DNA of 64,000 nt, from contig JARFJB010002420.1 in NCBI GenBank assembly GCA_036346205.1, positions 581,501 through 645,500 on the forward strand, given 5' to 3'. This stretch comes from Vesta saturnalis. Lineage: Eukaryota; Arthropoda; Insecta; Coleoptera; Lampyridae. The notes under the pieces were generated by a model. That model worked only from the letters and a program-made list of their open reading frames with translations, was not told where the DNA came from and made no database searches. Position numbers and translations under genes: made by a program. Shown here piece after piece: positions 45,001-56,678 of the stretch (position 1 is its first letter; every line of letters begins with the position of its first letter).

Positions 45001-47590
45001 AAACCTTCAAAATTATTAGGAACGTATAATATACACACATACAGGTATAATTGCATAGCTATAAAATAAAGAATATTCACATTAAATGGGAGTAATTTAT
45101 ATTGCGTAAGGGAAATACAGTGCCCGCATCACCGAAAACTGTACGTGTGGCACTACGCCGACTGTGACCACAATTCAAAACACCAACCAGGATAATTTTC
45201 TTGTTTAAGCATAAGGTTTCGAACGCCTCGCTAATATTACTTATTCGCAGGTCGATTTCTTCAAAAATTATTGGTGAACATTACATTGATTTCAAAATAC
45301 GACGACTATTTTTGATCAAACTAGTTTAAATTTCGGGAAAAAAAATCAAATTGCATTATTTTGATGTCGTAAAACGAATTAGGATATTGTCTTGCTTTCG
45401 CTAAAAAGCTTAAATGCGTAATTTAAATTCTTTATTTACAGATTAATTTCCTAGAAAAATAGTGTTTTGCATTATGATGATTCCAAAATATTTTTGGCTC
45501 AAAATTTAAATTACCTAGTGGTACATGTATGCTATTTGGATACTAACAAACTTACTACGATTATTATTTGTGTTTTAGGCCAAAAGATTTAAAGATAATT
45601 GTTGAACTTTTTATTTGTATGCCAATTGTGATGGAATTACGTGTAATGTATGCATTAGAAATTAGAATTTCGTGCTGTTATATGACATTAAATGATTGTT
45701 CGTTATTTGTGTGTAAATATAATTAATATTAAGATGAAAAGCTTGAGTTTGTTTCGACGACTATTTTTGCATATTAAATTGGAAAGCTTTTAAATTAACG
45801 CGGCAATTTGCGGGTCACGACTGTTTTGTAAAAGGGAGCAAATAGAGACGCTACCATAATGACGTATATTTGATAGTAAGTCACATTAAGTAAGGGATCA
45901 GAGTTGGTTGAATTGAAAGTAGCCAAACAGTTAGAAAGCGATAGCTGCAGCGTAAGTTACGCTGTTACTTAAATTGTGACATTATAACGAACATTCAGTT
46001 GATATAGTGATAAAAAAATAAATGACATTTTCCTTATTAATGTGAGGAAAAGCTAAAACGATTTAAAGTGTAAATGTTATTAAGTTAGTAATAATAAAAA
46101 GATTTCGCAATAGCTAAAAATCGCGTTCTAAATTGGTGTTTCGATAGCGAGTGTAAAATAAGACAATCGATCCAGTGTAATAGATCGATATATAAAGTAT
46201 AATAATCAAAAAACATTGATAATTAAAAGCATAGCCGTTCATAGCTCGCTTGCATTTTGTCGCGCCAGCCGTTTGTAATTAAAACTGAACAATTAAGTAA
46301 AAATTGGATAGTCTAAATATACCAAGCAATTATTTACAAAAATCATTAAATTGTGGGAAGAAAATTGGAATCGTATTCATCCATAACAAAGGTATAAGAA
46401 AAGATAGATAAAACAAAGGAGAGCGGTTACAGTTTGGCGACAGAGAACGTCATCAACCTATGCGAGGCCCCAAATTGTTAACCGGAAGCAAGGCTTACGT
46501 CACCAGCTCGAACAAAGTGATAAACAAGCAAGATCTATTTATAGTGTAAAAAAAAGAAACTTTGTGCGTTTTATTTATTGTTGAATTTAGTTTTAAATAC
46601 CAATGCTGTACGAAAATATATTTCGCTCATCACTGATAAAGGACTGTTTTTGCATATTATTATTAAGAAGCACTAACTTAGAATTAGAATCGATTTTTAT
46701 ATAATACTGTAAACAAAACAGTCCGCATTTAGAATTTGGCTTAATTAAGTGTTATTTATCACTTTTGATTCGTTTGTATTATTGACTGTTACAAATCTTA
46801 AAAAGCTTATACATACACTGAATAAAGCAAGTGCAATTAATAAAAAAATACAGGTAATTAATAACATCAGATTGAGGATAGTTTTAATGAATGATAACAA
46901 TAACCATTTATTATTTTATTGAGCTAGCTGGAGCGTCCCGATAAAAGGATAAAGGAATTTGTTAAGCTATTGTTAAAGTTCAGTTACTCAAACATAAATG
47001 TGATAACAATAAAAGTAAAATTTAGTTAATGAACGTTACCTTTATAAATAAAAACTATTTAGTTAAAATTGAAAGGTAATCATTTCACATTTCATAAGAA
47101 CAATATCAGATTTTTCCTTAATGATTTTGAAATTATAAAAGATTGAAAAAAACGATCCCTAACAGTAGGGCGGACAAAAAAACCGTCACATACACTATAA
47201 AGTAAAACATTTTCTAGATACACGTAAAATGGGAAAAACTTTCTAGTCTTACTAACTTTCAGGTGTTAAACTTAATTACGAGAAGCTGTAAATTTTCATA
47301 TAATCGTAGAAACCTGGTTGTTTCCTACAAGCAGTGCTCGATCATTTTCCAAATTTATATACAACCCGTCTAGGAAATATGTTTGACTGTTTTCCAAGGA
47401 AATTATTAGATACAGGTTTTCAGCATCTTTAACTGCAAAGGATGACCAACACCTTAAAACCATAACATACATCTGGCGATCGATAAAATGCGTTTGGAAA
47501 TTTTCTCGAAAAATTAAATAAATAAATTATGTTTTAATTTTTTAACTTGAACAAAATTGTTTTCAACATCTTTAACAATTTTAATAGATA
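45001..47590. other. 2.6 kb AT-rich region without recognisable gene
   Basis: No open frame of note. A perfect 17-bp palindrome CAGCGTAA-G-TTACGCTG lies at 45948-45964 in a GC-richer patch (45780-46000), and another GC-richer patch is at 46240-46520. No TE motif. Host intergenic or intronic DNA is possible. Confidence 0.4.
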
Positions 47591-47596
47591 TTACTA

Positions 47597-47627
47597 CTGA
47601 CGAAGATAACTGTAAGTGTTATCGAAC
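47597..47627 (+). other. Hammerhead-like motif (weak)
   Basis: CTGACGA, then a six-base perfect stem GATAAC/GTTATC with a seven-base loop, then GAAC. A hammerhead core is CUGANGA-stem-GAAA; here one extra A precedes the stem and the last A is C. Resembles motifs reported in Penelope-like elements, but no element body is visible around it. Confidence 0.25.
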
Positions 47628-47639
47628 CATTTAAAGACC

Positions 47640-48435
47640 CAAAAAAGATAAGTTATTGGGTACCTTTGGTTTTAGATGATGTCCAACATCGTAACACTAA
47701 AACGTTTCATTCATGGACATCAAGGCAAGCATTTGACTGTTTTCCCGACCAACCATTAAATTTAGTGCTTGCCTATCCAGACAATACGTTTGGTCGCTTT
47801 CAACGAATTGTCGGTATTGCGTCCACAGTCGGCGCAGTGTCCGTCGGCAATATGGGTATGGTCGCCGTTCTGCCTTTTGTGAAGTATTCGACGTAGTGTT
47901 TAAACAACTGGTGCTATAGTCGTAGTCATCGCAGTGTTCAAAGGACATTGTTCACCGCTGTGTTCATAGTCGGCGTAGCATCACATGCTGATAGTTGGCG
48001 TTCCCCACTCTTTTTTTTTAGCAGTCAGTGTTGTGATCACAGTTGTAATGTACTACGTACACTTTTAGGTGATGTGGGCACTGTCAGCATAGTGTCCGTC
48101 GGCGTAGTGCCCATCGTCGGCTACCTGGACCATCCAAAAATCTTGTAGTGGTTATGGTCTCCACCCCTTCATCCAACTTCTGCCTGATAAAAAAAACTAG
48201 TGCGTCCGAATGATTAACGAGTTTATTTGCCCAAATATTTTTTTTTAATTTTAAGATTAAAATTGTTATTTTAGGATAAATATTGCATCACTAACAATTT
48301 TCGATTATTTGATTATTTTTTGATCGTGGATATGTTATTAATTCAAAATATCCGATTTTATATTCAAGTTGTAATGGTAAATGAGGTCAGACAAAACAAA
48401 AGCGGTCTCGGTGCACAGTTTAATAAAGCATTACA
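47640..48435. other. Degenerate GTCGGCGTAGTG-type repeat region
   Basis: 47815-48130 repeatedly uses words such as GTCGGCGCAGTGTCCGTCGGC, GTCGGCGTAGCA, AGCATAGTGTCCGTCGGCGTAGTG, loosely periodic. The open frames here follow the repeat and match no family. Confidence 0.5.
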
Positions 48436-48439
48436 CATG

Positions 48440-49420
48440 CATAACTCTGATCGTACGATCGGCTGTAGCAACGCAGGTACAATAAAACAAAAGTTTTTTA
48501 ATAGTCCGCGATAGTGATCTTAAAGTCTAGTAACTTAAAGCAAGGCACCCAACATTACCTTCACTTGAATTTGTTGATGGAGATGTGCCCCAATTTCGTG
48601 ATAATATTCAAATGCGTGTATCTGTATTTAATGTGTATTAGGATAAATAAGTATTATGCTTTCGGCGTGAAAAACATAATGATGTGAACCTCGATTACAT
48701 TTTTCAATTTCCTCTGTGGCTGGCTAAAGGTGTTCTTCGCTGTTCCAAAGGATAATTTTCTGCTGTTTTATTTCTACACTATAAGGCGAATTTGTAATAA
48801 TACCCATCATTTCCACACATATCCCAGAGTTTGTATCCAAATCGTATTGGATTTGCGCGATTAAAATGATTCAGCGGGCATTCACGGACATATCATATAA
48901 CCATTTTGTCTATTGACAAATTTTCATCAAAAGTATTCTATTTTTGAAACTTTTAATTAAGTATGTTACGACTCATCACTTTTTTTACAAGCTCACTAGA
49001 AAAAGTATAATATTACGAAAAATTAAAAACCCAATAAAAGTTTTTGCTTCGTCCTTTGATATGATAAAATTTTAATTGTTCTTTACTCATTAGAGTAGCG
49101 CATTGTTCGTGCTAGAATGGGACCGTATACCTATCTTATTGTCACAAAACAATTTTTTTACATATACTTCAACATGTTGGTAAAAATTGTATTGCGGACA
49201 ACTGCTCGTAAAATTGATCCTGAGTTTCTCCTCTTTATTTTTTTTTTGACAGTGGGTGTCGATTGCTCTTCCATTTCATCACCACTTTTTGGTTCGTGTT
49301 CCAACACTTCAATAGTACTTTTGGCATTCCAATTTCATCTTTTGCAACGTCCCCCTTATCCGTCTGGTCATCTACTTCTGGTGGAAGCAGAGCTATCTCA
49401 TGAATAAAAGTATTTGATAG
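48440..49420 (-). pseudogene. Second piggyBac transposase relic
   Basis: On the minus strand across frames: an acidic/linker zone near 49400-49250, 'IKGRSKNFYWVF' ('AKTFIGFLIF' in another frame), then about 48880 'FNRANPIRFGYKLWDMCGND' and 'GYYYKFAL'. The RFGYKLW and GYYYKF blocks match the piggyBac core. Much more decayed than the copy at 42-44.5 kb and from a different subfamily. Ends not found. Confidence 0.7.
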
Positions 49421-51660
49421 CTTTCTCCATACTTCTAAAAGGTTTCTTGTTCACTGCGACTTCTGTAAGCAAATAGTAAAATCAATTCAAAAGCTCTCAT
49501 TGATCCATTTATAGAACGCTGGTATTCTAATGAGAATTATTCTGTCCTACAATACCTATTTATAATCCTAAGCAGTGAATTTGCACTGTTTAAGACGAAT
49601 GTGAAATTTAGTTGCTGAGGCCTGTTGGATCGCAGACAAACACACGTGCGCGCACCCACGGGCGCATACACGCGATTTGGCGATAGTCACAAATATCGAC
49701 TGCATGACCTTCTATACCTATAGAATATATGTAGGTTGGAAGGTAAAAGGACCATTCAAATGTTTATTTTGTCTAATTTGGGATAATTATGTGCGCCTGT
49801 AGGGAGGTTTAATAGAATTGTGAAGGTGTATTACGAATTAAAACGTATTCTTAGATTTAAACGATCGATTTGTTTCTATTCAGTGATGAAGATTATTGCA
49901 GAAATTTGTCTTATATTTGAGAATATCTTAGGAAATAAAAATCAGTTACCGTAAGTCTTCTAATGAAAGCGATTGCATGGCGTAGCTTTTACTTTTCAAA
50001 TGGCCCTACAAGAAAAAATCTTGAGCGATATGTCGACTGATCCGTTGGCCATTGTCGATGCCTTTCGTTTAACCGGCGATTTGGTTTTGTTAGCCTGCTT
50101 TGTATACATAGCTTATATTTAAGTGATAAGTGTTAGAATCTGATAAATTATGAACATGCAATTTTTACAATTCGCTATTCTGATATAATTTTTTTAAAGA
50201 ATGATGTTTATTGTTATGGTATTTCATAAAGTAAACTGTTACTTGACAAATTCAAAATATATAACCTGCTGCACAACACGGCGATTATATATTTAATTAA
50301 AAAGAAAACGCCACGTAACTGGCGTGAAAAACACCTCATAGGCCTAAGACTATTTTTTGATTTATTTAGGTCTTTTAACCCTAAATTTGCATAAAAACGG
50401 TAAGCAACTTATGGTTACACTCGAGTCGGGTTTGATGTTTGTGCAGAGCGCATTCCCCAGTGGGCTATCACTTTTTGGAGACAGAAATTTTTCTGTAAAC
50501 AACATGATAAACAAAACCCTTAATTGTGCATAGATGCAAAAATATATATAATAGTTCCATTGGTAAATAAATGGTATATAAATAATGGATTTTAACATCT
50601 CACCTCTTGGTGAAAATCTATGTGGTCACACAAAATACATAAAATTTACATATTGGACTTCGACGCTATCCGTTTGGACGTTTTTTCCGGGGGATTATTC
50701 TATAAATCACAATTATTGACATATCTTGGTCAAAATTTAAATGGTCACTGAAAACATAAAATGTCCAGGATCTTATAATGGGACTATGTACAAAATTTCA
50801 GGTTGATCAGCGAAAAACGTGAAAAGTTATGAACGGTTTTAGCCCTGGTGCTTCCATACATAAAGCTTATAATAGTGATGAGAGCGATTTGGAAACCCAA
50901 TATGTTGTTCAAAGTTTATTTCTTCTCCCTGCCACTTCATCGAAGCAAGTATTGGTGACTCATTGAAATCGTACCCTTTAACATTATGTGGTTTGTGCAA
51001 ACAGCAACTCAGTTCCAAAAAAAAGCCGATCAAGGTAAATGAGGTTGAAAATATTCATACCACGTTCACAGTTGTTTCAAATGGAAGTAATGATAAAAAA
51101 GCTGCAAAGGAATATAATACAGATTCTGTTCCGTTTAGTGAATAATAGGCAATATATACACTTTATTTTCGCACAAGGTTATAATAAAAAAAACCTTGTC
51201 TCTCAAATCTCGATGATTCACATGAGTCACATTAGGGTCAAATAAGTAAATAATAAAAAAGTTATTCGTATTTTCCGTATTTTGCTCATAGATAATGGTC
51301 TAATTTAGATAAATGTGGAAAGAACTAAAATCATTTCCCAACAAAACGAATTTCACATCTATTTTGAGAGAATACTTTTTTTAAAATCTAGACAAGATTA
51401 TTTATATTTGTACCCAAAAACTGATCACTCATATTGCTCAAACGAGAATCTTAAGGGGGGTCTCGATAGATAGTTAGGCAACACATCAAACGCCCATAAG
51501 ACCAATGTCTATAAGAACAATCTGTTCGTTCATTAAATGTACTTTCTGTTTATCTTTAGAAATTTCAAATGCTTCTAAAAAGTCTAATTTGTTTTTTTTA
51601 CTACAAAAATTTATTGTTTTGTTAAGTCATAAAGTAATTATTTACTATTATCTACGATTA
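49421..51660. other. AT-rich region, mostly unassigned
   Basis: Contains dispersed repeat X copy 2 at 49630-49750 (AAACACACGTGCGCGCACCC...GCGATTTGGCGATAG...ATCGACTGCATGACCTTCT...GTAGGTTGGAAGG). No gene or other element was recognised. Confidence 0.4.
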
Positions 51661-52022
51661 ATATACACGGTGAGTTTTTTTTTGATTATTTGTATGGGGA
51701 TCTCGGTAACTATAAGAGTTACACATTTACTTAAATAGGAAAAGATTTGCTTCTTTAGAAGCTTACCTTTAGATACTGTTCTGTTGATTTAAGAAAATAC
51801 ATGGCTTACTAGATAAAAAGTAAAGTTCTCCAAAATCGTTTATTTCTAAAGATAGATAAAAATTGTTTAAATACAATTTGTAGATAATTTTGTGCCGAAT
51901 AACGTCACCGTAGTAGCTTTTTAATTTTGCTTAGCATTTTGAAGTGATGAAGCAACGTTGAATTTTTTTAAACGGAAACCATAGTTGACTATGACATATT
52001 TTAATAGCGCATTTTTTTCTTA

Positions 52023-53315
52023 TTGTAATGATGTAAGGGATGTATCACTTACTTTCATAAATAAAAGCACAATACACGTTTTTCTATTATTAGGTTTAAC
52101 ACAAATCATATCTTACCATGGAAAACAAAACTAAAGCAACTAAAGCGTTGTTTATCTTCAACTTTGATAGTCTGTTCGTTAGTATAATTCTTATCGGTTT
52201 TGTCGGTGTGGAGTTGCTTTAGAAAATTAATTATGATGTACGCAAATTTCGAGAAACTTGATATGATCGAAAGTTACATCATTTGTAACAAGAACAGTTA
52301 ACGAGCGGCCGAACGTTATTTTTATTGTAATTTGATGACCCTCAACTATCTTTAGGCACCTTCAAGAATTCATACAACAATTTCAAAGGGTTTGAGAGTT
52401 TTCTGACGCCCAGAAATAGGGGTAATATTGATGAAAACGTGCATATAAATGTTCTAAGTGTTGTTAATCAAAATTAATCTATATCAATACGGCAAATTCC
52501 ACAATACGCTGCAGTCTCTCAACGCACAGTAGTGAGAACTTTAGCAAAACATAAATACCATCCTTATAAATATTCAGTTGAACAAACTTTGCACTCTGGT
52601 GATGATGAAAGACGATTACATTTTTGTAATTGGTTCAAAAATATGTGCCATGAAGACAACAACTTTCCGATCAGATCTTATGGATCGACGAAACACATTT
52701 TACAAACTGTGGTATGTTGAATCTCTGTAATGAACACACTTGGATCTAAGCACGTCCTCACCGTTTACAAGAAAGACGACTTCAGATTAAGTTTAATGGG
52801 AATTTAATTGGAAATCGGTATTTGCAACTTCTTAGGGAAGATTTTAACAATATCCTAGATGAATTATATTTACAAACTCGTGCAAACATACAGTGGTATC
52901 AACATGACAGTGTCCCACCCCACGATCAGGCGCAAGTTAAAAGATATTTAGATTAAATTTTTCCAAACCAGTGGATAGGCTGAAATGGTCCTGTTTTATG
53001 GGTTGCACGTTCCTCTGATCTTTCCCCTTTAGACTTTTTGTATTTGGAGTAATAAAAGATCTCGTATATATGCGATCATATGCAACCCAGCAGGAGCTAC
53101 AGGAAGCTGTTACTAATGCGTTTAAGAGATCATATGGGCGTAAAATTAAGGAAGTTGTTAACTCCGTGTTGAAAAGGTGTCACATGTAACTTAACACTGT
53201 AACTTTCTTTTGTTTTCCATGGCAAGATATGATTTTTGTTAAATCTAAAAATGGAAAAACGTGTATTGTGCTTTTATTTATTAAAATAAGTGATACAACT
53301 CTTACATCATTACAA
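52023..53315 (+). mobile_element. DUF4817-type mariner-like element nested in the foldback element
   Basis: 1.29 kb with terminal inverted repeats of about 110 bp: left TTGTAATGATGTAAGGGATG, right reversed TTGTAATGATGTAAGAGTTG. The homology continues through AAAAGCACAATACACGTTTTTC and ATATCTTACCATGGAAAAC. TA precedes the left tip. Encodes the transposase relic below. Confidence 0.85.
52210..53190 (+). pseudogene. DUF4817-type mariner-like transposase
   Basis: In order: DUF4817 helix-turn-helix ('MMYANFEKLDMIESYIICNK', 'RAAERYF'); linker; second helix-turn-helix ('IPQYAAVSQRTVVRTLAKHK'); 'SGDDERRLHFCNWF'; first Asp in 'SDQILWIDETHFTNCGMLN'; the second catalytic region degraded to 'IQWYQHDSVPPHDQAQVKRY'; third Asp in 'VARSSDLSPLDFL'; C-terminus 'TQQELQEAVTNAFKRSYG'. 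Several stops and frame changes. The most complete single copy of this clade in the window. Confidence 0.83.
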
Positions 53316-53384
53316 TCAGAAACTAGGTGAATGCTAGTGCATTACAGGACTTTCTTGTAAAATACTAAAAAATATATGGGGTAT

Positions 53385-53600
53385 TTTTATGTCTTAGAAA
53401 TATTTAATAAGAACCAAAAACTGACCCTAATAAACTCCCTCTCCGAGACATCCAGACATCATGGCCGATCTTCACGAAACTTGACCGAAAATTGTAAAAT
53501 GAGCTAATAAGTCCATTTAGCGATAGTAAAAAAAAGTCGATTGCATAACCTTCTGTACCTACATATGTATATTTAGGTTGAAAGTTAAAAATAGATATCT
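53385..53600 (+). repeat. Dispersed repeat family X, copy 3
   Basis: GAAATATTTAATAAGAACCAAAAACTGACCC..., CAGACATCATGG..., CCATTTAGCGATAGTAAAAAAAAGTCGATTGCATAACCTTCT, then TACATATGTATAT. Same order as copy 1. Confidence 0.7.
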
Positions 53601-54524
53601 CGGTTATCTTTCAAGATAACTATGGACTGTTCCATATCATTTTAAAGCAAATTTCGCTCCCTTTCAAATAAAGTAAGGATATGTGTATGTTATACCGGCA
53701 ATACGAGAAATGTGTTCAATTTCCGGAAAAACCGGAAGTAGTATTTTTATCAGGATAATATCATTTCATAGCGCAAATGAACAAAGATTATTTCTAAAAT
53801 CCCAAGTTTGTAACCAAAATAGAAAGTTATAACAATATCAATATTAAATATTTGAAAATTCATATCTCCTGTACTAGTAGCTTTAGAAGAAGCAGCTTAG
53901 TTGCATTCATAAGAGTGGCTGGTTGCCTAGAAAATATATAAAAACATGCTTGGAGAGAATTTTGAATAAATCAATTTCGAATAATTGCTTAAGTTTGACC
54001 CCTTAAATGTAGGCAAATTTATTACGTAAAGAATCTCTATAAAGGACCTTTATTTAACTACGAATATCTATTTCCAATTCTTTTATATTTTGAACGGTAT
54101 CAGAAATATATATTTCTAAAAAAAAATGTAGATATGACTGTAACTGCGGCCATATTCAATTTTGAAAGTTTTAAAAAATTGCATTTCATGCGAGTTATTG
54201 ATGACCTGAATTTCAATCTTCTATGTTAAAATTTGAAAATTTGCCCCCAAAATAACATCCTTATTTTCACCCCCTGTATACCTATTGCATTTAAAAGCTT
54301 GTTTTGTCGACATAATTGTATCCTAAGCCTTAATTCCAAATTTCATCAAAATCGTCCTTATAGTTTCGGCTGGCGAGTGACCACAGATACACACAGACAG
54401 TAATTTGGAAAAATTTTCTGACATTTTTTTTCGGGTTCCCGGAGTCGTAAAACATCAAAATAACGCAACTTATTTTTTTCGATTTTTTTTTAGATCGCAA
54501 TACTTTCTTGTTTAGCAAGAAAGT
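53601..54524. other. Non-coding interior of the foldback element
   Basis: AT-rich. The stretch 54320-54400 (TTCATCAAAATCGTCCTTATAGTTTCGGCTGGCGAGTG...ACACACAGACAG) resembles a common arthropod interspersed-repeat end. No gene. Confidence 0.4.
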
Positions 54525-55379
54525 AAAAATGCACTATTTAAATATGTCATAGCCAACTTTAGTTTACATTTAAAACAAATCAACTTTGCTTCATAACTTC
54601 AAAATGCTAAGCAAAATTAAAAAATTAACCGTAATGTTATTCAGCACAAAATTGTCTACAAATTGTATTTGAACAATTTTTATCTATCTTTAGAAATAAA
54701 CGAATTAAAACGCTGAAACGATTTTGGAGAATTTAACTTTTTTACAAATATCTAGTAAGCCATGCATTTTCTTAAATCAACAAAAACGTATCTGGGTTAG
54801 TCTTCTAAAGAAGCAAATCTTTCCCCATTTAAGCAAATGTGTCACTCTTATGGTTTCCAAGATCGCCATACAAATAATGAAAAAAAACTCACTCTGTGTA
54901 CTGTTAGAATATACTTCTAGTTTTTGTAGTATAGTGTCATATATAACTCCCGCAGGGAATAATGACGAGGGATTAATTGTCATTATTCCCTTTGGCGCTC
55001 CAATCACAAAATTTCTCAAATTAAATCATACCTACCGTAGAAACAAAACACGCAAACTGAAAAGTGTCATACGCTTAATATTTGTGTACGTATTTTTACA
55101 CCTCCGGAAATTGTAGGACTAGCTGCAGTAACAACATCCATGTACCTTAATACCGGAAAAATCTAAGTGAATTTATAATAAAACGTATGCAATTTTCAAA
55201 CTCATTTTCTTAAAATGCTGAATTAAGTGCACAATAAAAACCTTCATTATGGTCCTTCAGCTAAATGCTTAAAACTATATTGAAAATAAACCACGACGAT
55301 CTGGAAAAATATGGCAAACTACGGTCATATTTATAAAGAAACTCTGAAGGACCTGTGTCAAATAAGTCTTCCACTCTGA

Positions 55380-56410
55380 CCCCCGAACAAATTAGGGAAT
55401 TTATTGACAAAGCACCTGATGAAGTTTTTCTTTTAAGTAAGAAGTTAGCATTAACGTGGGCGTACCACAGGGATCCGTTATAGCGCCTACACTTTTTCTG
55501 CTGTACATAAACGATTATTTCTTCAACAACTAACCATCCATTGCTTTGTGACGATAGCACTCTTCACTGTAGTTCATCTCAGTCTACTCATAGTGATAAT
55601 CCACTTCTATGTCAAATCAAGAAATTAAAGCTGAAATGGCAAATTCAATCAACAAAGACATTCAACGTATTCTCGAATGGGAAGCAATAATCTAGTTAAA
55701 TTTAATGCTAACAAAACTCAGTGTTGCCTTATGTCCGCCAAAAAGATCGATCATTTCCTGTTGTAAGTATGAATGGCTCAGTTCTTAAGTTTTCAGACTC
55801 TATTACTCTGTTGGGTATGATTGTATCTTCAAATCTCTCATGGGTTGACCATCTTCTGTCAGCTACCAAAACAGCTGCACGTAAAATACTTTTGTACAGA
55901 TCTAAGCAGTACTTTACCTCTCGACAACTCCTTCTGCTGTATAAGTCCCAAATTCGGCCTCATCTGGAATATAATTCACCTGTTTAGTGCTCAATACGTC
56001 TCGATATGTTGATCGTATTCAAAAGAAGCGATTAGGCTTATAAATGACCTTAACTTTCACATACAGTCCCTTGAGCATAAGGATGGTTTTAGTTCTTTCT
56101 TTGTATTATCGTTATTACACGCTATTGTGCTGGTGAATTACATTCTTTGATACCATCTCCGGCTATCTTTGAGAAACACTGGTTCGCTCATTACATCATC
56201 AGTATGCCGTACAAATCTCCACTTGTCGTACCAAACGGCGCAATCCACATTTTTCTACGGCTTCTAAACTCTGGAATGATCTCCTAGTTCCTGTTTTCCT
56301 CTCACTTATGATATGAGAAAATTTAAGGTAGCTGTTCATAGGCATCTATTGGCAATTCATTATCCTCTATCCATCCTCCTAATGTTCCTGAGTGCTTTAC
56401 GATAAGTTAT
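55380..56410 (+). pseudogene. Jockey/CR1-like LINE reverse transcriptase, C-terminal half
   Basis: Starts at the palm: 'NVGVPQGSVIAPTLFLLYIN', with the YADD box broken. Then 'KFNANKTQ', 'SMNGSVLKFSDSITLLGM', 'VSSNLSWVDHLLSATKTAAR', 'SKQYFTSRQLLLLYKSQIRP' and 'HLEYNSPV', and after frameshifts 'RIQKKAIRLIND' and a C-terminal tail ('RKFKVAVHRHL'). The order is that of Jockey-group LINE RTs. Truncated 5' and broken by at least five frame changes. Confidence 0.83.
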
Positions 56411-56574
56411 TTAGCTGTTCAGATCCACAATCATAAAAAAAAACAAGAAATATACAGACACATTTAATCTAATCTATTTCAAACCTATAATTAAATTTGC
56501 AAAAACATAAGTTTATTACCGGTGCCAACGCGTACTGCTCTATAATAGCGATAGAGCGAATCCAGTTAATATAA

Positions 56575-56646
56575 TCCATTATGGTTTAGTGGCTAGGATA
56601 TCTGGCTTTCATTCAAAAGGTTTCGGATTCAATTCTATACGAGAAA
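56575..56646 (+). tRNA. tRNA-Glu (TTC)-like relic
   Basis: TCCATTATGGTTTAGTGGCT then AGGATATCTGGCTTTCATTC follows the insect tRNA-Glu sequence nearly base for base through the anticodon loop (anticodon TTC). A-box TGGTTTAGTGG is intact; the B-box is changed (GGATTCAATTC). The T arm and acceptor 3' strand are eroded, with about two bases missing, so this is a pseudogene or the head of a tRNA-derived repeat. Confidence 0.65.
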
Positions 56647-56678
56647 TATTTATTTCCATATTGATTTATTTGTTTCAG

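Larger units (their letters stand above)
51666..54898. mobile_element. Foldback element with TIRs of about 350 bp and TA duplication
   Basis: Left arm 51666-52015 and right arm 54525-54898 are inverted copies: CACGGTGAGTTTTTTT and CACAGAGTGAGTTTTTTT at the tips; shared AATTGTTTAAATACAATTTGTAGA and TTTTTAATTTTGCTTAGCATTTTGAAG further in. TA flanks both tips (51664-51665 and 54899-54900), as for Tc1/mariner. The 2.5 kb centre holds a mariner-like element (52023-53315) and family X repeats. Its own transposase is not recognisable. Confidence 0.85.

Noticed and set aside
54955..54990. Perfect hairpin GGGAATAATGAC...GTCATTATTCCC
   Set aside because: An isolated 12-bp stem just outside the foldback element, without T-tract, repeat copies or target duplication; probably chance or a small relic.
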